This document shows positions 53,684 through 61,857 of a DNA stretch of 64,000 nt, piece by piece; position 1 is the stretch's first letter; each line of letters begins with the position of its first letter. The position numbers and the translations under genes are program-made. The stretch spans positions 1-64,000 of the forward strand of contig JAGKSW010000123.1 in the NCBI GenBank assembly GCA_018993265.1, read 5' to 3'. The notes under the pieces are model-generated. The model was given only the letters and a program-made list of their open reading frames with translations. It had not been told where the DNA came from and searched no databases. The DNA comes from Nostoc sp. TH1S01. Its GTDB lineage: Bacteria; Cyanobacteriota; Cyanobacteriia; Cyanobacteriales; Nostocaceae.

Positions 53684-53824
53684 ATGTCTACAAACACAAC
53701 AAAAGCTGCAAACGTGGAAGCAGTACCTTTCTTTGCTCGCTTTTTAGAAGAGCAAGTTGCTGAAGTGTCTGATACTGCTCCTTACGAAAGTAGAAAGTAT
53801 CCTTCCGATTGGGAAGAGTACTAA
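53684..53824 (+). CDS. mdnA: Microviridin precursor peptide 3 (core SRKYPSDWEEY)
   Basis: A 46-residue precursor with the same leader helix. The core reads SRKYPSDWEEY, so the first ring residue is Ser rather than the usual Thr, and Arg takes position 2. The hydroxyl needed for the first lactone is still present, but ring closure at Ser could be slower or absent. The remaining ring residues are unchanged. Confidence 0.93.
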   Translation: MSTNTTKAANVEAVPFFARFLEEQVAEVSDTAPYESRKYPSDWEEY

Positions 53825-53857
53825 ACCTAGTTAGCTTCATCTAAAAATAAGGGAATG

Positions 53858-53876
53858 GCAGTTATTAAATAACTGC
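53858..53876 (+). repeat. Inter-precursor hairpin 4
   Basis: GCAGTTATT, one base, AATAACTGC: the stem of the earlier hairpins with G-G/C-C replaced by G-C/G-C on both arms, that is a compensatory change. Confidence 0.7.
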
Positions 53877-53946
53877 AAGCTACTTTTGAAAACGCGATCG
53901 CTTCTATATTACCTAATCCATAACATGGAGGCGATCGCCTTTAAAT

Positions 53947-53972
53947 TCCCGACTTCTTTAAGAAGTCGAGGA
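53947..53972 (+). terminator. CCCGACTTCTT hairpin before mdnB
   Basis: The arms tcccgacttctt and agaagtcgagga pair with one mismatch. It separates the precursor block from mdnB and may reduce read-through so that precursors are made in excess over enzymes. Confidence 0.5.
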
Positions 53973-54012
53973 TCTAGAAAGATGTTAACATACCTTAATA
54001 TTTATATATTTT

Positions 54013-55002
54013 ATGCACCTGTCTCGTGATGTTGTTTTATTAATCAGCCACAGTGGTGATTTCTTCACAATAGATAGAGTGGCAGAAGCCTTATCAAAAA
54101 AAGGGGCGCAACCATTTCGTCTAGATACTGATAAGTTTCCTTTAGAAGTACAATTAGCAGCACATTTTGACAAGTCTAAAAGCTACCACACTATAGAATA
54201 TAACAACCAATCTATCAGTACAGAGCAGGTGCAAGCTGTGTGGATGCGCCGCATTTGGGAACCACAATTAGGAAAAGAATTAGCACCCAAGTTCCGCGAA
54301 GCTTGCATTAAAGAATCAAAAGCCACTTTAAATGGTTTTTGGGACAGCCTCAAAGGAGCTACTTGGGTAGATAATTTAGAACGAATAGATTATGCAGGTA
54401 GCAAACTGCGTCAACTGCGGGTTGCATCTGAAGTAGGTTTTACTATTCCCCAAACTCTGGTTACGAATAAAGCCGAAGCAGCAAGAGAGTTTTTCAAGCA
54501 AGTCAACGGCAAAATGGTAAGCAAGCTTTTAACTACTCTTTCCTACAGTATGGAAGCTAACTCCTCGTTCTTTCTTTACACCAGCACTGTTAAAGAAGAA
54601 GACTTGCAAGATGCCGAATCACTACGCTATTGCCCAATGGTTTTTCAAGAGCAAATCCCCAAGCAGCAAGAATTGCGTGTGGCGTATGTAAATGGCAATG
54701 TATTTGTAGGGGCGCTGAATGCAGATGTGTATGCAACAGCTAAAGCTGATTGGCGTAAACCAGGTGTTGAAGTTGGTGCATGGCAACACCACCAGGTTCC
54801 GGATGAATTTGTGCGTCGTTTGCAAGCTTTTATGGGTAAATTTGGGCTGTTGTTTGGCTCGTTAGATTTTATCCTCACACCATCAGGCGAATACGTCTTT
54901 TTGGAAAATAACCCCGTAGGAGAATGGGGAATGTTGGAGAAAGATTTAGACTTGCCAATTTCAGATGCGATCGCAGATGCCCTACTTCAAACAAACAATT
55001 AA
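54013..55002 (+). CDS. mdnB: Microviridin ATP-grasp ligase MdnB (lactam-forming)
   Basis: A 329-residue ATP-grasp ligase. The opening VVLLISHSGDFFTIDRVAEAL and FRLDTDKFPLEVQL match the MdnB/MvdC branch, which closes the Lys-Glu lactam after MdnC has made the two lactones. ATP-grasp landmarks include KMVSKLL, the FQEQIPKQQELRVAYV strand and the metal site FLENNPVGEWGM. The ATG at 54013 follows an AT-rich leader. It lies directly after the precursor block and 57 bases before mdnC. Confidence 0.92.
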   Translation: MHLSRDVVLLISHSGDFFTIDRVAEALSKKGAQPFRLDTDKFPLEVQLAAHFDKSKSYHTIEYNNQSISTEQVQAVWMRRIWEPQLGKELAPKFREACIKESKATLNGFWDSLKGATWVDNLERIDYAGSKLRQLRVASEVGFTIPQTLVTNKAEAAREFFKQVNGKMVSKLLTTLSYSMEANSSFFLYTSTVKEEDLQDAESLRYCPMVFQEQIPKQQELRVAYVNGNVFVGALNADVYATAKADWRKPGVEVGAWQHHQVPDEFVRRLQAFMGKFGLLFGSLDFILTPSGEYVFLENNPVGEWGMLEKDLDLPISDAIADALLQTNN

Positions 55003-55059
55003 ATATTCAGACTTCATACTTTACACTTCATAATTCAGACTTCATACTTCACACTTTTT

Positions 55060-56037
55060 ATGACCGTTTTAATAGTCACATTTAGCAAAGACAACGAAAG
55101 CATTCCGCTAGTCATCAAAGAAATTGAGGCTAGAGGCGAAAAAGCGTTTCGGTTTGATACAGACAGATATCCCACCGAAGTCAAACTAGATATTTACTGC
55201 GGTGATACTGAGCGTGTAATTATTACTGATGGCGAACAAAAGCTCGATTTGAGTGAAGTGTCTTCAGTTTGGTATCGGCGGATGCGCTACGGGCAGAAAC
55301 TCCCCGATTCAATGGACAAGCAATACAGAGATGCATCAATTCAGGAATGTCGCGTCAGTGTCAGGGGAATGATTGCCAGCCTCCCAGGATTTCACTTTGA
55401 TAAAATGGCAAATGTTGATCGGGCTAATAATAAACAACTACAGTTAAAAGTTGCCAAAGAAGTCGGACTTTTAACTCCTCGTACCCTGACTTCCAACAAC
55501 CCCGAAGCAGTTAAGCAATTCGCTCAAGAGTGTGAGCAAGGTATCATTACCAAGATGCTTTCTTCCTTTGCTATCTATGATGAGCAGGGGCGAGAAAATG
55601 TTGTGTTTACCACTCCAATTACAGAAGATGATCTGGAGAATATGGAAGGACTGCGTTTTTGTCCGATGACATTTCAGGAAAACGTGCCCAAAGCCCTAGA
55701 GTTGCGGACAACTATTGTGGGACACCGCGTATTTACAGCCGCAGTAAATTCGCAAAGCTTGGAAGGATCTACTTACGACTGGCGCAAAGAAGGGAAAGCT
55801 TTAGTTAAAAATTGGAAACCTTACGAATTGCCAGAAGATATTGAAAAAAAGCTGCTCAAACTAATGGCTGAGTTTGGCTTAAACTACGGGGCGATTGATA
55901 TTATTGTCACCCCCGATGGTCGCCACGTATTCCTGGAAGTGAATCCAGTCGGGGAATTTTTCTGGATGGAGATATATTCACCACACTATCCTATTTCGCA
56001 GGCGATCGCAGAAGTACTACTAACTAAGAAAAATTAG
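55060..56037 (+). CDS. mdnC: Microviridin ATP-grasp ligase MdnC (lactone-forming)
   Basis: A 325-residue ATP-grasp ligase. MTVLIVTFSKDNESIPLVIK, AFRFDTDRYPTEVK and VWYRRMRYG match MdnC/MvdD, which forms the two omega-ester bonds of the microviridin core first. The metal-binding end is FLEVNPVGEFFWME. The precursor leader helix is expected to dock on this enzyme. It probably forms one transcription unit with mdnB. Confidence 0.93.
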   Translation: MTVLIVTFSKDNESIPLVIKEIEARGEKAFRFDTDRYPTEVKLDIYCGDTERVIITDGEQKLDLSEVSSVWYRRMRYGQKLPDSMDKQYRDASIQECRVSVRGMIASLPGFHFDKMANVDRANNKQLQLKVAKEVGLLTPRTLTSNNPEAVKQFAQECEQGIITKMLSSFAIYDEQGRENVVFTTPITEDDLENMEGLRFCPMTFQENVPKALELRTTIVGHRVFTAAVNSQSLEGSTYDWRKEGKALVKNWKPYELPEDIEKKLLKLMAEFGLNYGAIDIIVTPDGRHVFLEVNPVGEFFWMEIYSPHYPISQAIAEVLLTKKN

Positions 56038-56329
56038 AGAATTGAGCATTGTTTTCTTATTTTACACCCTACAGGTACTCAGTTAAAAAATACTTTTGCA
56101 GTAGCGTCTGGAACGGAAAATTAGCCGCTACTGCGTCTACATCCCCTACTGCTTTAAAAGTTGGTAGTGGGATTTTATTATTTACTTCATTTATATTTAC
56201 TCAATTATTTTTACCTAAAAATTAATAATTATTTATATAATATATAGATGATTCTCTGAATTTGATATTAATTATTAAAGACCATTTCAAAACTCCTAGT
56301 TTAATTAAAAACAGCTACATCTTTAGAAT

Positions 56330-58360
56330 ATGCAAACTCCATCTGTACGCGAGCAAACTACAACAAATCCTTTTTCAGCTATTACCCAATTTTGGGAGGA
56401 TGTGAAAGTAGTTGCTCAACCTTATTGGTATCCAACAAAAGCAGAAGGAAGAGCATTTTCCGATGTGATTCGCTCATGGGGAGCGCTCATTCTTTTAATA
56501 TTATTGATATTGGGATTTGTCGGTATAGATGCTGCAAATAGCTACTGGAATCGCTATGTAACTGATATCATTATTGAAGAGAGAAACCTTGATAAATATT
56601 ATAGTACTTTATGGCTATCTAATATCATTCTTGTAGTAAGCGTCATCATAGTGACTTTCTTAAGATATGTTAAGAAAAAAATTATTCTTGATTGGTACAA
56701 ATGGCTAAATAATCATATTTTAAAAATATATTTGAGTCATCAAGCTTATTATAAAATTAATTTTAAATCTGATGTAGATAATCCAGACCAACGCCTGTCA
56801 CAAGAAATAGAACCTATTATCAGCAATGCTTTAAATTTTTCAACTACCTTCCTAGAAAAAGTTCTAGTAATGGGAAGTTCTATAATAATTCTCTCGACAA
56901 TTTCTGTAGAAATAGCTGTCTATTTAGTTATTTATACAATTGTAGGTAATTTAATAGCTGTTTACTTAAATCAATACTTAAATAAAATTAATCAAGAAGA
57001 ACTTGCGTTTAAAGCAGACTTTGCTTATTGCCTGACTCATGTCCGTAATCACGCTGAATCAATTGCTTTTTTTCAGGGAGAACAGGAAGAATTAAACATA
57101 ATTGAACGCCGATTTAATAATGTGCTAAAAACGGCTGAACACAGGATGAATTGGGAGAGAGGGCAAGATGCTTTTGGTAGAGCATATCAGTCAGCAATTG
57201 GTGTATTTTCGGCTTATATTCTTACTCCTTTATTTCTTCAGGATCAAATTGATTATGGAGAAATTAACCAAATTAGTATAACTTGCTTCATGTTTTCTAC
57301 TGCTCTGGGGGAACTAATAGCTCAATTTGGTGTTTCAGGTCGATTTTCTAGTTACGTACAACGTTTAGCCCAGTTTTTGGATGCGTTACAAGCTGTTAGT
57401 AAACAACCAGAAAATGTCAGTACTATTAAAGTTTTAGAAGAAAAACGTTTGGCTTTTGAAAATGTTACTTTACAAACGCCAAATTATGAACAGACAATTG
57501 TTGAAGATTTGTCAGTTGCTGTTGGGCCAGGTGAAGGGTTATTGATTGTTGGCCCTAGTGGTAGGGGGAAAAGTTCTTTATTAAGAGCGATCGCTGGTTT
57601 ATGGAATGCAGGAACTGGTCGTTTAGTGCGTCCTCCTCTCAAAGAAGTCTTATTTTTACCCCAAAGACCTTACATTATTTTGGGAACTTTGCGCGAACAG
57701 TTGCTTTATCCCCATACAGATAAAAAAATGAGCGACAAAGAACTCGAACAGATTTTGCGACAAGTTAATCTACAAAACTTGCTTGCCCGTGTAAATGGTT
57801 TTGATACAGAAGTACCTTGGGAAAATATCTTGTCTTTAGGAGAACAGCAACGCCTCGCGTTTGCAAGGTTATTAATTACACATCCTAGTTTCACAATCTT
57901 AGATGAAGCTACCAGTGCTTTAGATTTAAATAACGAAGGTAATTTATATCAACAATTACAAGAAACGAAAACAACTTTTATTAGTGTTGGACATCGGGAA
58001 AGCTTATTTAATTATCATCAATGGGTATTAGAACTTTCTCAAGAATCTAGCTGGAAACTTGTTTCTATAGATGAATATCGACAACAAAAAGCAATTGCTA
58101 TTAAACCAATTGAAAAAGAGCAAATTACAATAGAAATTTTGCCTGATCATAAACTGACAATAGAACCAACAAACTCAGCATTAACAACAATTGTTGGACT
58201 TTCTCATAAAGAACTTCAAGCATTAACCGACTATTCTCTTGCCACTATTAGAACCAAGGCAAGTCAAAGAAAACCTGTGACTACAAAAGATAACGTTACA
58301 TACCGCTATAACAAAGACCCGAAAGTATTGAAATGGATCAGCGACTCAAGTACACAGTAA
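56330..58360 (+). CDS. mdnE: Microviridin cluster ABC exporter (SbmA/ABC_membrane_2 type), MdnE/MvdA-like
   Basis: A 676-residue fused permease/ATPase. Several membrane helices lie between about 45 and 330. The ATPase has Walker A VGPSGRGKSSLLRAIAGL, signature LSLGEQQRLAFARLL and Walker B FTILDEATSALD. A C-terminal extension of about 90 residues (KEQITIEILPDHKLTIEP...) follows the ATPase and is not part of the transporter core. In other microviridin clusters the same type of transporter is needed for correct processing or export. Confidence 0.87.
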   Translation: MQTPSVREQTTTNPFSAITQFWEDVKVVAQPYWYPTKAEGRAFSDVIRSWGALILLILLILGFVGIDAANSYWNRYVTDIIIEERNLDKYYSTLWLSNIILVVSVIIVTFLRYVKKKIILDWYKWLNNHILKIYLSHQAYYKINFKSDVDNPDQRLSQEIEPIISNALNFSTTFLEKVLVMGSSIIILSTISVEIAVYLVIYTIVGNLIAVYLNQYLNKINQEELAFKADFAYCLTHVRNHAESIAFFQGEQEELNIIERRFNNVLKTAEHRMNWERGQDAFGRAYQSAIGVFSAYILTPLFLQDQIDYGEINQISITCFMFSTALGELIAQFGVSGRFSSYVQRLAQFLDALQAVSKQPENVSTIKVLEEKRLAFENVTLQTPNYEQTIVEDLSVAVGPGEGLLIVGPSGRGKSSLLRAIAGLWNAGTGRLVRPPLKEVLFLPQRPYIILGTLREQLLYPHTDKKMSDKELEQILRQVNLQNLLARVNGFDTEVPWENILSLGEQQRLAFARLLITHPSFTILDEATSALDLNNEGNLYQQLQETKTTFISVGHRESLFNYHQWVLELSQESSWKLVSIDEYRQQKAIAIKPIEKEQITIEILPDHKLTIEPTNSALTTIVGLSHKELQALTDYSLATIRTKASQRKPVTTKDNVTYRYNKDPKVLKWISDSSTQ

Positions 58361-58381
58361 ATCAGATAGGAAGGTCGTAGC

Positions 58382-58912
58382 ATGGAAAAACTTGTGACGA
58401 CAAGATTAAATTTAGTGCCTTTTACGCTTGAAGTAGTAAAAGTAGCAATCATGGGAAATGATAAATTAGCATCATTTCTAGGGGTAAAAGTTTTACCTGA
58501 CTGGCAGAGTGAAGAATTTAGAGAAATTTTGCCAGAGATTGCAGATATTCTGTGTAAATATCAGTTTCAACATGAATGGGGATGGGGAAGTTTAATCATT
58601 CATAAAGCAGAAAATATGCTTATCGGTTATGTTATGGTTAAAGTTATTCCAGATAGCTCATTTTCACCTACTGGTTCCTTAGAAATTGGCTATTATGTAG
58701 CTCGATCATATCGACTACAGGGCTACGCGTCTGAAGCTACGAAAGCTGTGATAGATTGGGCGTTAGCTCAACCTAGTGTGCAAAGTGTGACTGCTGGCTG
58801 TAACCCCGATAATATAGCTTCAAAGCGAGTGCTAGAAAAAATTGGAATGCAACTTATAGAATCACGCGAAAAAGTGCTGGTATGGAAATTAGGCAAAACA
58901 GCGACAGTTTGA
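58382..58912 (+). CDS. mdnD: GNAT N-acetyltransferase of the microviridin cluster, MdnD/MvdB-like
   Basis: A 176-residue GNAT-fold acetyltransferase with the acetyl-CoA loop in RSYRLQGYASEATKAV and a C-terminal GCNPDNIASKRVLEKIGM typical of the RimJ/RimL group. In known clusters this enzyme acetylates the N-terminus of mature microviridin. It starts 21 bases after the transporter with a ggaaggtc ribosome binding site. Confidence 0.88.
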   Translation: MEKLVTTRLNLVPFTLEVVKVAIMGNDKLASFLGVKVLPDWQSEEFREILPEIADILCKYQFQHEWGWGSLIIHKAENMLIGYVMVKVIPDSSFSPTGSLEIGYYVARSYRLQGYASEATKAVIDWALAQPSVQSVTAGCNPDNIASKRVLEKIGMQLIESREKVLVWKLGKTATV

Positions 58913-59732
58913 AGTAGAGAAGCGATAGATCAGTCAGCACTCAGCACTGTTTTGGTGATCTGAAATAGATTTGCGATCGCTCAAGATTTTTTTATGCTTC
59001 TGTTTGGTGTTGCTACATCAACAAAAGTCTGCACTTCTTTAAATCAGTCTTTATAGCGGTTCTTACTTGCTTGTAATACATTCGGAACCCCACCCCGCAT
59101 TTGCTTACGCAAACTCTCCCCTCCCCGCAAGCGGCTACGGTGTATACACAAATCTGGGTTGAGTGCATCTATCCCGCCTCTGAATCAATTCCGAGTCTCA
59201 TAGCGTAAGTCCTCTTGGGAGGACGCAACAAGAAGTTCATTTCAGTCCACGCTTTGTGGACTTTGGCTATTAGCCTGGAACTTTAGTTCAAGGCGGGATG
59301 CGGTTTCATACAGCAAATTTTCGACTTGTGTGTACACGGTAGCCCCGCAAGCGAGGAAGGATTAGGGGTGAGGTTGAAAGCTTTTCGTAAGTAATCAAGC
59401 GGGGATAATATATAATTTGGCTGTTAGCTAAAGGATCACCTTATTTCATCCAAGCTAGTAGCTACAAGCCATAGCAATTTTCTACATATAAAGTATATAC
59501 TTATCTATTTTTAGCTGCGATTATTTACAGTTAATTTTGCTTACTGCTGCGGAAATCACGGCTAAGAAATTGTACTAATATTTAGCACAATCATTACTCA
59601 AAATTAATGTCCGGTTTACGATTTTTTTACCTCTCCTTATTAAACCGGACATATATTTTAATCGCTAAGTTTTACTTAATTTCTGTAATCAATACAGAAA
59701 TCATTTTAGTTTGTCTAAACAAATAACCACAA
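58913..59732. other. Gap between mdnD and nucA holding a mobile element
   Basis: No gene is seen in 820 bases. A short ACTCAGC repeat is near 58937, and the MITE-like copy C lies at 59135-59342. The rest is AT-rich. Near 59607-59660 gtccggttta is repeated inverted as taaaccggac, a possible hairpin before nucA. Confidence 0.5.
59123..59353 (+). mobile_element. MITE-like element, copy C, with 11-bp direct duplication
   Basis: The element is about 59135-59342 (208 bp), in the same orientation as copy B. Its ends are GCTACGGTGTATACACAA and TTGTGTGTACACGGTAG. The flanking ccccgcaagcg is present at 59123-59133 and 59343-59353. The internal hairpin that reads gtcatct/agatgac in copy B is gtcctct/ggaggac here, so both arms changed together. 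No protein is encoded. Confidence 0.82.
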
Positions 59733-60599
59733 ATGAAAAAATCTAAATTGTTTAAAGTTATTGTACCTATTGCTTTACCAGCAATAGTTATTGCTCTGTT
59801 TAATAGTTTTCAGAAGCCTCTGAATGCTCAAAGTTCAACAAGTATTCATTTAACTATGGGGAATCCTAGTACTGCTGGTACTAGTAGCCTCAATAACTAC
59901 TTATTACTTAAAAGCCAGTACGCGCTCTCATATAACTGTTCTAGAAAAATACCTAATTGGGTAAGTTGGCAATTAAACTCATCATGGTTAGGAAGCACAC
60001 CTCGTCAAGATGATTTTCGAGCAGATACTGCGGTACCTTCCAGTTGCTATCGAGTCCAAGGTAGTGATTACGTTGGTAGTGGTTTTGATAGAGGACACAT
60101 GACTCCTTCAGCCGATAGAACCAATTCAGTTATCAATAATTCTGCTACATTTTTGATGTCAAATATCCTTCCCCAAGCTCCTGATAATAATCAGGGTATA
60201 TGGGCAAATCTAGAAAATTATTGTCGAGATTTGGTGCTGAATCAAGGTAAAGAGCTTTATATTATTTCGGGAGCTTACGGTACTGGTGGAACAGGTTCAA
60301 ACGGTTACAAAACCTCATTTCCTGCTGCTACAAGTACTAGTAACAGGATTACTGTCTCAGCCAGAACTTGGAAAGTTATTGTAGTTTTAGATAGAGCAGG
60401 TTTAGGAGTTAGTGGCGTAACTAACAGTACTAGAGTCATTGCTGTTGATATACCTAATACACAAGGGGTAAGAAACGCAGATTGGAGAACTTATAGAATT
60501 AGCGTGGATACTCTAGAATCAAGAACTGGTTATAACTTCCTTTCTCAAGTTTCTGCCTCTATTCAGAGTGTAATTGAAGCTAGAGTTGATAATTTATAA
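59733..60599 (+). CDS. nucA: Secreted DNA/RNA non-specific endonuclease (NucA type)
   Basis: A 288-residue nuclease with a signal peptide (about 1-32, hydrophobic core IVPIALPAIVIALF). The catalytic motif is FDRGHMTPSADRT with His122. The metal- and phosphate-binding SNILPQAPDNNQGIWANLE follows, matching the sugar-non-specific nuclease family of Anabaena NucA and Serratia nuclease. It degrades DNA and RNA outside the cell. It is convergent with the inhibitor gene nuiA, 136 bases away. Confidence 0.9.
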   Translation: MKKSKLFKVIVPIALPAIVIALFNSFQKPLNAQSSTSIHLTMGNPSTAGTSSLNNYLLLKSQYALSYNCSRKIPNWVSWQLNSSWLGSTPRQDDFRADTAVPSSCYRVQGSDYVGSGFDRGHMTPSADRTNSVINNSATFLMSNILPQAPDNNQGIWANLENYCRDLVLNQGKELYIISGAYGTGGTGSNGYKTSFPAATSTSNRITVSARTWKVIVVLDRAGLGVSGVTNSTRVIAVDIPNTQGVRNADWRTYRISVDTLESRTGYNFLSQVSASIQSVIEARVDNL

Positions 60600-60735
60600 A
60601 GACAGTTAGTTTAATTCATACCAAATTGCCTTAGTTTGTATGATTGAATGTTGATTCGTGTGATAAACAAACGAACTTTGGCAACTTGGTATCAAACTGA
60701 AAGTCTGCCTACACTTACCAAAAATTATAGTTGTG

Positions 60736-61137
60736 TTAGGTTTCAACAACTTTTGTAGAAATTCCAGCTAAATCGCCAGATACAGTCTTACCAAGAATAT
60801 AGACATCAATATTTATCGTCCCCAAACGGTAAACTTTGATATCTGTGAGATTCTCTTTGAGAGTTTTCACCAGAGCTTGAAATTTTTGCACATCTTGTTT
60901 TTGAATTTCATCATGCCATTCTTTTGCTTCAGCAGAGTTACGAAAAAAATAGTCTAACTCAACTGTTTCAACTGGAGTTTCTAAAGGATGACCTGTTAAT
61001 TGAAGAAGTTTTTGATTGGTTAAAGTTTGCTGACCTTCTCCAGACCAAAAAATAACTTCAAAGGGATATTCTGATTCACTCATCATGAGCAAACTATTAG
61101 AAGTTTGCTTAAGCTTTTGCGTAACGTTATTAGTCAT
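60736..61137 (-). CDS. nuiA: Nuclease A inhibitor NuiA
   Basis: A 133-residue small acidic protein. The N-terminal MSESEYPFEV segment and the C-terminus LAGISTKVVET match Anabaena NuiA, which blocks NucA inside the cell by occupying its active site with the C-terminal region. I start at the ATG at 61137 because the resulting N-terminus (MTNNVTQKLKQTSNSLLMM) aligns with NuiA; an ATG at 61167 would add ten residues. It protects the producer before the nuclease is exported. Confidence 0.88.
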   Translation of the reverse strand: MTNNVTQKLKQTSNSLLMMSESEYPFEVIFWSGEGQQTLTNQKLLQLTGHPLETPVETVELDYFFRNSAEAKEWHDEIQKQDVQKFQALVKTLKENLTDIKVYRLGTINIDVYILGKTVSGDLAGISTKVVET

Positions 61138-61329
61138 ATAATTGAGAAATTGACAATAAATTTTCATATTAATAATTACAACATATTTATAAAAAGATGT
61201 GAAAATTTTAACGCTATTCTAAGTAGTGATGTGATGGCTCAAATTTTATGTCAATCTATTGAGCTTATAGGCGATTGCTCCTAATTGAGCCTAAATAATG
61301 ATATTTGGTTAGTAAAGAAGGATTTGAAT

Positions 61330-61722
61330 ATGTCACCTTGGACTAGTCTCATTACTGCTTTAACACTACTGCTGTACTCGGTAATCACAATTAATGTTGG
61401 TCGAGCTAGAACAAAATATAAAGTTATGCCTCCCCAAATGACAGGAGATCCCAATTTTGAACGAGTATTACGTGTCCAGCAAAATACCTTAGAACAAACT
61501 GTTTTATTCCTACCGGGTTTATGGTTGTTCTCTTACTACATTAACCCATTGTGGGGAACAATTATTGGTGCTATTTGGCTAGTAGGTCGAATTGTTTATG
61601 CTTGGGGATACTATCAAGCCGCAGAAAAACGAATGATTGGCTTTGGGATAACTACTATCAGTGGTACCGTGCTGCTTTTAGGTTCCCTAATAGGAATAAT
61701 TATTGCTTTGATGAAGACATAA
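61330..61722 (+). CDS. MAPEG-family membrane protein
   Basis: A protein of about 130 residues with four predicted membrane helices. The motifs VGRARTKYKV, FERVLRVQQNTLEQTVLFLPGL and WLVGRIVYAWGYYQAAEKR are typical of MAPEG (membrane-associated eicosanoid/glutathione metabolism) proteins, which include glutathione transferases. The ATG at 61330 gives a family-like N-terminus; upstream in-frame codons are not conserved. The substrate is unknown. Confidence 0.85.
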   Translation: MSPWTSLITALTLLLYSVITINVGRARTKYKVMPPQMTGDPNFERVLRVQQNTLEQTVLFLPGLWLFSYYINPLWGTIIGAIWLVGRIVYAWGYYQAAEKRMIGFGITTISGTVLLLGSLIGIIIALMKT

Positions 61723-61857
61723 GAAATAAGAGAATATATAATTTTATAGGTATTTAATTACTTTTGCTTGCTTGAAAAATCCTGTAGATTTGGGATATTT
61801 AACTACAGGATAAATTGTATAGCTTTCTTATTGATTGTTGTAAAAGTTCTGCTGTAA

